The notes: a model not told the origin generated them from the sequence alone. DNA of 51,602 nucleotides from an uncultured Prevotella sp. (GCA_900316015.1 ONBG01000021.1:1-51602); one strand, 5' to 3'; positions 8,591 through 17,900 are shown, counted from the first letter of the stretch. Program-made: numbers and translations.

Positions 8591-10357
8591 ATGAAAAGAT
8601 ATAATATTAAAACAATAACTTGCGCAGTTATTCTGGGATTCGGTCTGACCGCATGCTCCGATTATCTGGATCATCCGACAGAAGACAATTATGATACCAG
8701 TAACTATTATAGCAATGATGCGCAGTGCCGTGCTGGTGTCAACTATCTTTATAACTCACCATGGTATGATTTCCAGCGTGGCTTCTTTAAAGTCGGAGAA
8801 GTGCTTTCCGGCAACTATTATTGGGGAAGTTCTCCTTATCTGACCTTTACGCTGGATGGTTCTGATGCAGACTTAGCGAATATGAGTGCATCCCTTTGGG
8901 CAGTCAATACACATGCGACGACGGTCTACAACAACCTGAAAGCCAGCTCTGGTGCTTCCGAGTCTGTCAGGAATGCTTGCATGGGCGAATGCCTTGTCTG
9001 GAAGGCCATGGCTTACTTCTATTTGGTTCGCTCGTTTGGTGCCGTTCCTATCATCCATGACCCTGTGACGATCATTAACAATCAGGCAGCTACCTCTGTC
9101 CATAAGGCAAAGATCAGCAATCTCTATGATTATATTGTCTTGTTGCTGAAGCAAGCGATCACCTTACTTCCCAGCAAGGATGAAACCGGAACAGGTCGTA
9201 TTGACAAGTACAGTGCGGAAGGATTGTTGGCGAAGGTCTACTTGACAAAGGCAGGCTTCAGTGAAAGCAATACTACTTATAATAGTGGGACCTACAGCTA
9301 TATTACCTGTACGGCACATCAACGCAATGAAGAAGACCTTGCCAATGCTGCTAAATATGCTCTGGATGTGATTGAGAACAGTGGTCGTAAGTTAGAAGCG
9401 AACTACGAGGACATCTTCCGGGGTAACCATAATGTCAGCGATGAAGCATTGATTTCATGGGCATGGACGGTTGGCTCCAACTGGACCTGTCAGAATTCCT
9501 TGCAGAGCGACCTTGCTGTTGAGGGCTTTGATGAGTATGGCGACTGCTGGGGCGGCTGGAATGGCCCGTCGGTTGACTTGCAGGATGCCTTCGGCGAGAA
9601 TGCCTTGAGCTCGACCCGTTACAATGTAGACAAGCGCCGTAAGGCCACGATGATGATGGCTGGCGATAAGTATGACTATTTCTATACGGATAAGGGAGGC
9701 TTTGATTACCTGAAGTTCATCTATCAAGGTTATACAGGTGACCTGAATGGTCCTGGTCAGTTTGAAAGTCCTACCGGCGCACAGGAAGTTAAGCATATTT
9801 ATGGCGACGATGCTGATCACCAGTTGTATGTAGGTGGACCCGCTGCCCGCATGTCTTCAGGCTTGTATACCCACCTGCTTCGTCTTTCGGATGTCTATCT
9901 GATTTATTGTGAGGCAGTGATGGGCAATCAAACTTCCACTACTGATCCCAAGGCGTTGGAATACTTCTATGATGTGCGTCACCGTGGCATATCAAGCTAT
10001 AAGATGCCTACCTCCATTACTTGGGAGGATGTTTGGAAAGAGCGCCGATTAGAGCTGGCATGTGAGGGCGACCGATGGTATGACTTTGTCCGTCGCTATT
10101 ACTATGATCCTCAGGGCGCGATCAATGAGATCAAGGGCCAACGGAGAAATGGATATAACGGTCTTGATGAGCTCTATAAGAACTACTACAAGAGTGGAGC
10201 TTGGAATACAAGCAATGCTTCCTATGACAAAACGACGGCAGCACCAAACGTTACCGATCGTAGCTTTACCATTCCATTGCCTTCTTCCGACATCTCTTAT
10301 AATCCATTGCTAATGGAAGCGCCGGAAGATTTCGACCTGAGTACTATCACATTTTAA
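8591..10357 (+). CDS. SusD-like glycan-binding lipoprotein (PUL 1)
   Basis: The 588-residue protein has a lipoprotein signal peptide ending LTAC, with C22 lipidated, so it sits on the outer membrane. The SusD/RagB fold is shown by the N-terminal SDYLD start, the central helical repeat region (WKAMAYFYLVRSFG) and the C-terminal block ERRLELACEGDRWYD. It would close over the SusC barrel and deliver oligosaccharide. It begins 16 bp after susC, the standard arrangement. Ligand specificity cannot be read from the sequence. Confidence 0.95.
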   Translation: MKRYNIKTITCAVILGFGLTACSDYLDHPTEDNYDTSNYYSNDAQCRAGVNYLYNSPWYDFQRGFFKVGEVLSGNYYWGSSPYLTFTLDGSDADLANMSASLWAVNTHATTVYNNLKASSGASESVRNACMGECLVWKAMAYFYLVRSFGAVPIIHDPVTIINNQAATSVHKAKISNLYDYIVLLLKQAITLLPSKDETGTGRIDKYSAEGLLAKVYLTKAGFSESNTTYNSGTYSYITCTAHQRNEEDLANAAKYALDVIENSGRKLEANYEDIFRGNHNVSDEALISWAWTVGSNWTCQNSLQSDLAVEGFDEYGDCWGGWNGPSVDLQDAFGENALSSTRYNVDKRRKATMMMAGDKYDYFYTDKGGFDYLKFIYQGYTGDLNGPGQFESPTGAQEVKHIYGDDADHQLYVGGPAARMSSGLYTHLLRLSDVYLIYCEAVMGNQTSTTDPKALEYFYDVRHRGISSYKMPTSITWEDVWKERRLELACEGDRWYDFVRRYYYDPQGAINEIKGQRRNGYNGLDELYKNYYKSGAWNTSNASYDKTTAAPNVTDRSFTIPLPSSDISYNPLLMEAPEDFDLSTITF

Positions 10358-10363
10358 ACAAGA

Positions 10364-11704
10364 ATGATTATGATATTCAATAGCAATAAAATAGGCAACT
10401 TCCTCATTGCAGCCGTTGCCATTCTTTCAAGCGTCTCGCTTACATCTTGCGAAGACGAGCCGGATAAATTTGAATTGTCTGGAGGAACTCCTACGGTCTA
10501 TTATATCCGACCTTCAGATGTTAACGCCAAGGACTCCCTGCTTGTGCAGGCTTATCCCAGTGCCTCTATATGCTTGGTCGGGGATAACATGAAGAGCGTT
10601 GAACAGATGTATTTCAACGACCAGAAAGCGATCCTGAACACCAGCTATATCACAGACCATACGCTGATCGTGGAGGTACCCAGCAACATCCCTGATGTGG
10701 TGACAAACAAGATCTATATGATTAATAAGGACAAGGATACGACGACCTATGATTTCCATGTCATCGTGCCTGCACCTGTTGTCTCTTCCATGTCCTGTGA
10801 ATATGCGCCTACAGGTTCAGAGGTAACCATTTCGGGTAGTTACTTCATCGATGATCCCAATACCCCTATCTCTCTTACCTTGCCAGACGGGAAGGTCATC
10901 AAGGATTTCACGAACAAGAGTCGTACAGCCTTGACATTCACGATGCCGGAATGCGATACGGAAGGTCCGATTACGGTTACGTCGATCTATGGCTCAACCA
11001 AGTCTGCCTTCTACTATAAGGATACCCGAGGACTGCTCTTTGATTTTGATGGAGTGACAGGATTGGGCAATCATGGTTGGCATGAACGCACGATCACTTC
11101 GGATGGAACTTCCTTAACAGGCAAGTTCGTACAGTTAGGCAATGGGTCGGCAAAGATGACAGCTGCCGGCGACTGGGATGACAGTAACTTCTCCTTTGAG
11201 TATTGGCCAGGTAGTTGGAATACGCCAACGGATTACCCTGATGATGGCAAGTTATTGACTTCTCTTGCAGATTTCTCCGACTATCAGAACATGGCGATTA
11301 AGTTTGAGATGTATGTCCCCGCAGACCATCCCTGGAGTGCTGGTGGTATGCAGATTATCATGGCAGGCTTGGACAAGATTTCTTACGGTAATGCCGGGAC
11401 GGACATCAATGGCAATCTGGTGGCAGGATCCAACAACAGCTATCTCCAAAGCAACGCCCTTCCGCGTGCTATCTATCGTCCGTGGGAAGCGGCAGGCTCC
11501 TATGACACTGGCGGTAAATGGGTAACCGTGACGATTCCTATTGCAGACTTCAAATATGGATTCGATGGTACGACTTCTACAGGTAACTTGAGTGCCAAGG
11601 ATTTCTCCAGCCTCGTTATCTTTGTCGTAGGAGGTGGCGTAGAAGGAACTGACTGTACTCCTATTATTAAGATTGACAATATCCGTGCCGTACCTTATAA
11701 ATAA
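10364..11704 (+). CDS. Surface glycan-binding lipoprotein with IPT repeats
   Basis: The 446-residue protein has a lipoprotein signal ending LTSC (C29). Two IPT/TIG-type immunoglobulin folds follow (about residues 42-125 and 130-215). A C-terminal domain from about 225 resembles the xyloglucan-binding domain of SGBP-B proteins. It is rich in Trp and Tyr (for example YWPGSWNTPTDYP) and ends in IKIDNIRAVPYK. It should capture polysaccharide at the cell surface beside SusD. Its start lies 6 bp after susD. An internal ATG two codons later is an equally good start. Confidence 0.8.
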   Translation: MIMIFNSNKIGNFLIAAVAILSSVSLTSCEDEPDKFELSGGTPTVYYIRPSDVNAKDSLLVQAYPSASICLVGDNMKSVEQMYFNDQKAILNTSYITDHTLIVEVPSNIPDVVTNKIYMINKDKDTTTYDFHVIVPAPVVSSMSCEYAPTGSEVTISGSYFIDDPNTPISLTLPDGKVIKDFTNKSRTALTFTMPECDTEGPITVTSIYGSTKSAFYYKDTRGLLFDFDGVTGLGNHGWHERTITSDGTSLTGKFVQLGNGSAKMTAAGDWDDSNFSFEYWPGSWNTPTDYPDDGKLLTSLADFSDYQNMAIKFEMYVPADHPWSAGGMQIIMAGLDKISYGNAGTDINGNLVAGSNNSYLQSNALPRAIYRPWEAAGSYDTGGKWVTVTIPIADFKYGFDGTTSTGNLSAKDFSSLVIFVVGGGVEGTDCTPIIKIDNIRAVPYK

Positions 11705-11723
11705 ACTTAATTAAGTATCTCGT

Positions 11724-13733
11724 ATGAAAAAGTATTATCATATATTCCTGATGTTGGTGATAGTCCTTCTTGCAGGACTGTCACTGACAGCCTGTGACAG
11801 TGGCGATGACCTGAACACCGACCAGTATGGCAATGACATTTCCCTCAATGCTTTTGGGCCATGCCCGGTTCTCCGTGGAGGGACCTTATATTTCTATGGC
11901 TCCAACCTGGACCAGATCACAGAAGTTGACTTGCCAAATGCCGACCCCATTACGTCCATCAACGTACTGGCTTCGGGCAAGCATAGTGAGATCTCTATCA
12001 CGGTTCCTGCCGAGAAATGTGATACGGGTATCGTGTCTCTCAAGACCGCCAAGGGAGGGACTATTCAAACCGTTACTCCTATTAAGTATCGTGAGGACAT
12101 CTCTGTCTCTGAATTCTATGTGGGAACATCCGGTACGCTTGTCGGCAATGTCGGAGACGTGCTGACGATCAAGGGCGATTACCTGAACCTCATTCATGGA
12201 GTGATCTTCCAAGAAAAAGATACGGTGACAGAAGATCAGTTTGTCACCCATGACCGTTATACGATTCAGGTGGCTATACCCGCAGCAGCAAAGACGGGTA
12301 AGCTGATCTTGACGGATCTTGCGGCGGAACCTACGGAGTTGGAGACCGAGGAGGCTCTTACCGTGAACCTACCGACAGTGGCTTCTATCTCACCAGTAGC
12401 TCCCAAGGCTGGGCAAACGGTTACAGTTTCTGGTAAGGACCTTGACCAGATCGCAAGCGTACAGCTGAATGGTGCTACCGTTGAGGCTGATGCCTTCCTT
12501 TCGCAAACAGCTACTGCCCTTGCTTTCACCCTGCCCGCTACGGCAACGGATGGTGAGGTGACTTTGGTGACGAAGTCTGGCGTAGAACTGTCAGCAGGAA
12601 GCATCACGACCGTCGTTCCTACAGATCTGGCAGCAACCCCGAATCCAGTCAAGAATGGAGCCGTATTGACGATAACTGGTAAGGATCTTGATCTGGTGAC
12701 CAGTGTCACCTTCCCGAAGGCTGATGCTGTTGCCCCAACGACTTGCAATACGTCCAAGCTCACAGTGGTTGTTCCCGAAAAGGCGCAGGATGGAGATATC
12801 ACCCTGAGTCTTGCTAACGGGAAATCGGTAACTGTAGCTTGCTCCTTGGTTAAGCCTACTGTCACGGCATGCACCCCGAGTGTCCTTACTGCAGGAAATA
12901 GTGTTTTAATCAAAGGCGCAGACCTAGATCTCGTGTTATCGATCTCCTTCCCAGGAGACAATCCCATCGAAGTGTCATCCTTCGGCGCACAGACAGCAAG
13001 TGCCATTGCAGTGACCGTACCAGCTGCTGCTTATGGGAAAGGCTTCACCTTGAACCTGAAGAATGGGACCACCGTTGATGTCACATCTGGACTGACCATC
13101 AATGCCGCTTCCGACCCTGCTGTCAGCAAGACAACGAATTCGGGACATCCTGGTGCTTATGTTACTGTTGAAGGCAAGAACTTCAATAATGTGGAAACGG
13201 TCTATATCGGATCCGTCAAGATTACTAAGTTCAGCTCTCGTAGTAATACCTCTATGACCTTCTTGGTCCCGTCAAGTACTGCGGCTGGCACGTACGACTT
13301 GATCATGAAGGATTATGATGGGAAGTCATATACAGTGGGTAAGTTTGAGGTGGTCCCCAATGAGATTGATCTTGCTACTTCCGTGACGACAATGAGTGGC
13401 AGTGCTATTAGCTACCCCTTCAACTTTACATGGGATGATGCGGGAAGGTTCCGCGTGATGAAGGCGTTCCTGACAGGTCATGGCGTGAAGGAAGGATCTA
13501 AGCTGATCTTTTACAAAAGCTCTTCTGCCACAGGACAGATTCAGGTGAACGACAGCAAGTGGAGTTCACTGATTACAGTTGCTGACTGGGGTGGCACTGA
13601 GGCACAAGTGGTCTATACCTTTGATGCTGCTGGCTTGGCTGCCGTCAATTCCATTTCTGATGGTTGGTCAGACACTGCGCTGATTCTTCAAGGCGACCTT
13701 AAGAGCATAACGAAAATGGTCTTCGTACCTTAA
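11724..13733 (+). CDS. Long multi-IPT surface glycan-binding lipoprotein
   Basis: The 669-residue protein has a lipoprotein signal ending LTAC (C24). It then shows about six IPT/TIG-like modules between residues 38 and 546, each with a line such as GKDLDQIASV or GADLDLVLSI. The modules look like a stalk. The C-terminal domain (about 547-669) has buried-aromatic segments typical of a binding module (FNFTWDDAGRF, DSKWSSLITVADWGG). The likely role is to hold a carbohydrate-binding head away from the membrane. Repeats 3-5 are similar in DNA as well as protein. It follows the first SGBP by 19 bp. A long minus-strand frame inside it is only a shadow. Confidence 0.75.
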   Translation: MKKYYHIFLMLVIVLLAGLSLTACDSGDDLNTDQYGNDISLNAFGPCPVLRGGTLYFYGSNLDQITEVDLPNADPITSINVLASGKHSEISITVPAEKCDTGIVSLKTAKGGTIQTVTPIKYREDISVSEFYVGTSGTLVGNVGDVLTIKGDYLNLIHGVIFQEKDTVTEDQFVTHDRYTIQVAIPAAAKTGKLILTDLAAEPTELETEEALTVNLPTVASISPVAPKAGQTVTVSGKDLDQIASVQLNGATVEADAFLSQTATALAFTLPATATDGEVTLVTKSGVELSAGSITTVVPTDLAATPNPVKNGAVLTITGKDLDLVTSVTFPKADAVAPTTCNTSKLTVVVPEKAQDGDITLSLANGKSVTVACSLVKPTVTACTPSVLTAGNSVLIKGADLDLVLSISFPGDNPIEVSSFGAQTASAIAVTVPAAAYGKGFTLNLKNGTTVDVTSGLTINAASDPAVSKTTNSGHPGAYVTVEGKNFNNVETVYIGSVKITKFSSRSNTSMTFLVPSSTAAGTYDLIMKDYDGKSYTVGKFEVVPNEIDLATSVTTMSGSAISYPFNFTWDDAGRFRVMKAFLTGHGVKEGSKLIFYKSSSATGQIQVNDSKWSSLITVADWGGTEAQVVYTFDAAGLAAVNSISDGWSDTALILQGDLKSITKMVFVP

Positions 13734-13748
13734 GCTCCTATTTATGAT

Positions 13749-13784
13749 GTTGTGGCACGGGCATGTATAGAGCCGTGCCACAAC
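13749..13784 (+). other. Strong intercistronic hairpin inside PUL 1
   Basis: GTTGTGGCACGG pairs perfectly with CCGTGCCACAAC (12 bp) around a 12-nt loop. An A-run follows instead of a T-run, so it is not a classic terminator on the plus strand, and the minus strand has no T-run either. It separates the transport and binding genes from the enzyme genes, where it could stop RNA decay and set their ratio. Confidence 0.65.
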
Positions 13785-13805
13785 TGTTGAAAAAAAATAT
13801 TGCCA

Positions 13806-14258
13806 ATGAAAAAGGTTTTACTCATAGGGATTGCCCTTATCCTTTCGGTATGGGCGAAGGCAGACAATAAGTCCTTGTTCATCACGTTCGACAATGGGTC
13901 GAAGGTAGAGTTTGCGCTTGCTACGACTCCAGAGGTCACGGTGTCAAATGATAAGCTGACCGTTACGTCGACATTGCTCACGGTATCGTATGACCTCTAT
14001 ACGGTCAGCACCTTCACTTATGGCACGACGACAGGGATAAAGGCTACACAAGGGAATAATGACCTCGCCGTCAAGGGGAACCGAATCATCTTTTCAGGTA
14101 CTGCCCATGCGGTTCATGCTTTTGCCCTCGATGGCAAGGCGATTTCCCTAAACCCCGTTGTTCTTGGAAATGAGACGGTCATTAGTCTTGATCCACTTCC
14201 TCAGGGAGTCTATATTATTCAAGTGAATGGAAAATCAATGAAAATAGCCAAGAAATGA
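13806..14258 (+). CDS. Small secreted protein with a sorting-like C-terminus
   Basis: From ATG 13806 the product has 150 residues: a signal peptide ending near WAKA, a module with the pattern FITFDNGSKVEFAL (about 23-65), and a tail ending GVYIIQVNGKSMKIAKK. That tail resembles type IX secretion sorting domains (type A), which end in a short lysine-rich strand. The whole protein is little more than one module plus the tail. A TTG at 13800 is in frame but unlikely. It overlaps the GH26 gene by ATGA, so the two are translationally coupled. Function is unknown. Confidence 0.65.
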   Translation: MKKVLLIGIALILSVWAKADNKSLFITFDNGSKVEFALATTPEVTVSNDKLTVTSTLLTVSYDLYTVSTFTYGTTTGIKATQGNNDLAVKGNRIIFSGTAHAVHAFALDGKAISLNPVVLGNETVISLDPLPQGVYIIQVNGKSMKIAKK

Positions 14259-15571
14259 AAAAGATCTTATTCTCATTCTTTGCAGTCTTCATTTCTTGGA
14301 CTGCTCTTGCCCAGGTTGCTGGGGATAAGATGACGATCCATAAGACAAATGGAGATACTGTGAGTTATTATTTTACAGGATCCTCCAATGTCCTCTCTTC
14401 AATTAGGCATACTGCGTCGAATATGCAAGTTTACTTGAAGGGCTACGAGAATTTGGGGGCCTTTGAGGATATCAATGTTGACGATATTGATCGGATTACG
14501 TTTTCCGTTTACCACCCGAGTGATGTCAGCGATATTACCCTTGCAGATCCCTCTGCTCAGGATGGTGCCAAACGTCTCTATAAATATCTGAAACTTTGTT
14601 ATGGCACAAAGACCCTTTCTTCTGTCATGGCAGATGTGGCTTGGAATCACAAGGTGGCAGACCAAGTCTATGCTGTCACAGGGAAATACCCTGCCATGAA
14701 CTGCTATGACTTTATTCATATATGTGTCCCTGATGACAACACTTGGATCCATTATCATGATATCACTCCAGTTACGGAATGGGCTGATGCAGGTGGTCTC
14801 GTTTCACTGATGTGGCACTTTAATGTTCCTTTTTCGGAGACGACAGTGGTGGGCGCGGACGGTTCTGGCGTTACCTGTGATCCGTCAAAGACGACCTTTA
14901 AGGCATCTCGTGCTCTCATGAGCGGGACGTGGGAACATACTTGGTTTTATGCCCAAATGGATAAAGTGATTGTTGTGCTTTTGAAACTTCAGGATGCAGG
15001 TATCTCGGCTTTGTGGAGACCATTCCATGAAGCAGCCGGCAATGCGATGCGTACCAAAGGCGACTGGACAGGTTCTGCCTGGTTCTGGTGGGGAACGGAT
15101 GGGGCAGAAACCTATAAGGCACTCTGGAAGGTCATGTTTGATTACTTTACAGAAAAGGGCGTCCACAATTTAGTCTGGGTATGGACAACTCAAAATTACA
15201 ATGGAGATGCTTCTGCCTATGATCAAGATGCCGACTGGTATCCGGGTAATCAATATGTGGATATGATTGGGCGTGATCTCTATGGTTATACAGCTTCCCA
15301 GCAGGCAACAGAATTCTCCGAGATCCAGGAACGCTATCCCAATAAGCTCATTGCTTTGTCAGAATGTGGGGTTGAAGCAAACTCTTCCACAGCTACGGCT
15401 TCGGTGTACGAGGCTTGGAAAGAAGGCGCGAAATGGGCGTATTTCATGCCTTGGTATGGTTCAGCCCTGCCATCAGATTCTTGGTGGAAAGATGCGATGG
15501 GACAGGATTGCGTAATCAGTCGTGACCAAGTAAATATCAATGCAACGTCTGTTGATTATATCATAAAATGA
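14255..15571 (+). CDS. GH26 endo-beta-mannanase (probable)
   Basis: The 438-residue secreted protein has a signal peptide cut near TALA-Q. An N-terminal module of about 75 residues follows, then a GH26 TIM barrel (about 100-435). The acid/base is E259 in WRPFHEAAGNAM, and the nucleophile is E370 in ALSECG. The family aromatic block AWFWWG lies between them. The intact RPFHE and WFWWG blocks predict activity, most often on beta-1,4-mannan, although some GH26 members act on other beta-glucans or xylan. There is no lipobox, so it is periplasmic or secreted by another route. It overlaps both neighbours by 4 bp. It is the only clearly active glycosidase of PUL 1 in the window. Confidence 0.85.
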   Translation: MKKILFSFFAVFISWTALAQVAGDKMTIHKTNGDTVSYYFTGSSNVLSSIRHTASNMQVYLKGYENLGAFEDINVDDIDRITFSVYHPSDVSDITLADPSAQDGAKRLYKYLKLCYGTKTLSSVMADVAWNHKVADQVYAVTGKYPAMNCYDFIHICVPDDNTWIHYHDITPVTEWADAGGLVSLMWHFNVPFSETTVVGADGSGVTCDPSKTTFKASRALMSGTWEHTWFYAQMDKVIVVLLKLQDAGISALWRPFHEAAGNAMRTKGDWTGSAWFWWGTDGAETYKALWKVMFDYFTEKGVHNLVWVWTTQNYNGDASAYDQDADWYPGNQYVDMIGRDLYGYTASQQATEFSEIQERYPNKLIALSECGVEANSSTATASVYEAWKEGAKWAYFMPWYGSALPSDSWWKDAMGQDCVISRDQVNINATSVDYIIK

Positions 15572-16638
15572 TGAGAAAAAGTAAGTTGATATTCTTCCTC
15601 TGTTTAGGGGTAATGCTATTCCTCTTTTCGTGTGGAAGGACAGGTAAGAAGTCTTATGATGAGATGGGTACCCATGGTCTCACCACGCGGACGGAGAACC
15701 TGCAGGCGAACTTGCGTTCTTTTTTGAACAAGGGCGTATTGATAGGTCAGCAATATGGTACCTTAGAAGGGGTCGGATGGAGGTGCGACAGCGACCGAAG
15801 CGATTTCTATAGTATATGCAATGATCGCCCGGCATGTAGTGGATATGAGATTCGTGGCATTGAAAAGGATCAAACGACGAATGTCGACTCCATTTCTTTT
15901 GTGAATATTCGTCGGGATGTCCTCCGGTTATTTCGGAAAGGAGGCCTGATCTTGTTGACATGGACGGCCCCCAATCCTAAGGGCGACCAGCATCTCTTGG
16001 ATCAATGGGTGGATCATGTTGCCGCTTTCCTCAATTCTCTTCAGGATGCCTACTTGATCAAGGCACCCGTTGTCTTGTTCCCATATCCCCTTGATGGAAA
16101 GAGTTGGTATGCTCACTTGTCGCCAGAAGACTATAAGCATTTGTTTGAACAGACCGTAGAGCGTCTCAAGGACCAAGGCGTGACGAATGCCCTTTACGGA
16201 CTGTCTTTTGCTGGAGTCATGTCTCAGAATGACTTGGAAAAATGGCTGCCAACAGGAGTTGATGTCCTCAATGGAGCGCTTTTCCAGATAGCCCAACAGA
16301 CGGATACCCGTCATGATCAGTCAGACCTCACTAAAATGCTCCAAGCACTGACGCATTGCGCACAAGAGCACAATATCGTTCCGGGACTCATGACAGGCAT
16401 TGAGGGACTTCAGGATACGACATACTTCTCAAAGACTTTACTTGGCATCATTCACCAGTATCGCCTCTCGTATGTCATGTTAGGTAGAAATACGGGCGAA
16501 ATGAAGGAACGCCATTATTATGCGCCGTATCCAGGCGTGGATAATGCCTTGATCGCAGATTTTGTGAAGATGTATAATGATCCGGGCACCATTTTCCTGA
16601 GCAGGTTGAATGGCTTGTACTTGAAAAAGGAGCCCTAA
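15568..16638 (+). CDS. GH26-fold lipoprotein lacking catalytic residues
   Basis: The 356-residue protein has a lipoprotein signal ending FLFSC (C22). It keeps GH26 landmarks: GVLIGQQYGTLEGVGW, then the SGYEIRGIE block, GGLILLTWTAPNP, and the C-terminal LSYVMLGRN and YYAPYPG. Where active members have RPxHE and a WFWWG block, it reads FPYPLDGKSWYAH (about 171-183), with no Arg-His-Glu. Where they have a TETG nucleophile block, it reads GLMTGIEG (273-280), with the Glu gone. The WH of SWH is WT. It is therefore probably a surface binding protein, not an enzyme. Placement as last gene of the PUL beside an active GH26 supports this. Alignment around the gaps is by eye. Confidence 0.7.
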   Translation: MMRKSKLIFFLCLGVMLFLFSCGRTGKKSYDEMGTHGLTTRTENLQANLRSFLNKGVLIGQQYGTLEGVGWRCDSDRSDFYSICNDRPACSGYEIRGIEKDQTTNVDSISFVNIRRDVLRLFRKGGLILLTWTAPNPKGDQHLLDQWVDHVAAFLNSLQDAYLIKAPVVLFPYPLDGKSWYAHLSPEDYKHLFEQTVERLKDQGVTNALYGLSFAGVMSQNDLEKWLPTGVDVLNGALFQIAQQTDTRHDQSDLTKMLQALTHCAQEHNIVPGLMTGIEGLQDTTYFSKTLLGIIHQYRLSYVMLGRNTGEMKERHYYAPYPGVDNALIADFVKMYNDPGTIFLSRLNGLYLKKEP

Positions 16639-16693
16639 AGGAAAGGTAGTCGCTTGACTACATGATAGAGTTAAGTTAGTTTATTTTTTAGAA

Positions 16694-16726
16694 GGTCATT
16701 GGCAGTGATTGCCGGTGACCTTTTTT
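16694..16726 (+). terminator. Rho-independent terminator of PUL 1
   Basis: GGTCA-TGGCA pairs with TTGCC-GGTGACC, with one mismatch, and is followed by TTTTTT. It lies 55 bp after the GH26-like gene on the plus strand. Confidence 0.85.
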
Positions 16727-16738
16727 GCATTCAACCCT

Positions 16739-16771
16739 AAAAAACAAAGCAGGGAATAAATCCCTGCTTTG
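16739..16771 (-). terminator. Rho-independent terminator of the threonine dehydrogenase gene
   Basis: On the minus strand CAAAGCAGGGA pairs with TCCCTGCTTTG around a 5-nt loop and runs into TTTTTT. It follows the stop at 16798 and lies back-to-back with the PUL terminator, closing two convergent units. Confidence 0.9.
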
Positions 16772-16797
16772 GATAGGAATGGTCCTGTACCTAAACC

Positions 16798-17754
16798 TTA
16801 ATGATTCAATTTAATGGCAAGCTTTTCAAGCATGTCTTTTGTCATGGAGTCCAGATCGTATTTCGGAGCCCAATCCCATTCCTGACGGGCACAACTATCG
16901 TCGAGCTTGTCTGGCCAACTGCTGGCAATCGCTTCTTTCAGAGGATCGACCTCATATACCATCTCGAATTCTGGCTTATACTTCTTAATGGCTTGATAAA
17001 TTGTCTCTGGTGCGAAACTCATGGAGGCTACGTTGAATCCATTGCGGTGAATCAGACGAGATGGGTCAGCTTCCATCAAGCTGATGGCAGCATGTAGGGC
17101 ATCAGGCATATACATCATGTCCATTAACGTGCCTTCAGCAATCGGGCATACGAACTTCTCTCCCTTAACGGCTGAGTAATAGATGTCAACAGCATAGTCT
17201 GTAGTACCCCCTCCGGGAGGAGTCACATAAGAGATCAGTCCGGGGAAGCGTACAGAGCGTGTGTCCACGCCATATTTCGTATGGTAATAGTCGCTCAGCA
17301 ATTCCGTGGTGACTTTCGACACGCCATAGATGGTCTTTGGGCGTTGAATCGTGTCTTGAGGTGTCATTACTTTCGGCGTGTTTGGTCCAAAAGAGCCAAT
17401 AGAGCTTGGCGTGAACACAGCGCAATGTTGCTCTCGTGCCACTTCCAAGATATTCCACAAGCCGTCTATGCCAATCTTCCATGCCAATTGTGGCTTCCGT
17501 TCTGCCACGACAGACAGCAATGCTGCCAGATTATAGATGCTGTCAATATGGTACTTCTTAACAACATCCGCTATCATCTCCCCATTGGTGACATCCGCTT
17601 CAGCAGATGGACCGGATTCCTTGAGTTCCCCTTGCGGTTCAGCCCCTTTGATAAATCCAGCTACTACGTGGTCATTGCCATACCGTTTCCTTAATTCCTT
17701 TGTAAGTTCGGAACCGATTTGACCGGTCGAACCAATTACAAGAATATTTTTCAT
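16798..17754 (-). CDS. tdh: L-threonine 3-dehydrogenase, epimerase (SDR) type
   Basis: The 318-residue protein is an extended short-chain dehydrogenase. The NAD-binding loop is GSTGQIG at residues 8-14. The catalytic pair is Y143 and K147 in YGVSK, and the upstream serine lies in TPSSIGSFG. This epimerase-like class oxidises L-threonine to 2-amino-3-ketobutyrate. It is divergent from kbl, whose product uses that unstable intermediate, and this pairing is the best evidence for function. Without it, a nucleotide-sugar epimerase would be hard to exclude. Ends in a strong terminator. No clear promoter was found in the 170-bp gap, where only a partial box (TTATTTTG, minus) is present. Confidence 0.85.
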   Translation of the reverse strand: MKNILVIGSTGQIGSELTKELRKRYGNDHVVAGFIKGAEPQGELKESGPSAEADVTNGEMIADVVKKYHIDSIYNLAALLSVVAERKPQLAWKIGIDGLWNILEVAREQHCAVFTPSSIGSFGPNTPKVMTPQDTIQRPKTIYGVSKVTTELLSDYYHTKYGVDTRSVRFPGLISYVTPPGGGTTDYAVDIYYSAVKGEKFVCPIAEGTLMDMMYMPDALHAAISLMEADPSRLIHRNGFNVASMSFAPETIYQAIKKYKPEFEMVYEVDPLKEAIASSWPDKLDDSCARQEWDWAPKYDLDSMTKDMLEKLAIKLNH

Positions 17755-17900
17755 GATTTAAATAAGTGAGTTTAAATTCGTGATGCAAAATAAGCACTTT
17801 TTTCTGATACCGCTCTAAAAAAAAGTATTAAAGATACCTAAAATTGGGTAGGATCATGAAAAATCACCCAAGAAATCCTTGATATGTCGAAAATATTGAT

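Noticed and set aside
12266-13006. 246-codon minus-strand frame inside the IPT protein gene
   Set aside because: It mirrors the repetitive Thr/Val-rich IPT modules; the plus-strand product has a signal peptide and domain structure.
15568-16638. Active second mannanase
   Set aside because: The fold matches GH26, but both catalytic glutamates appear to be missing.
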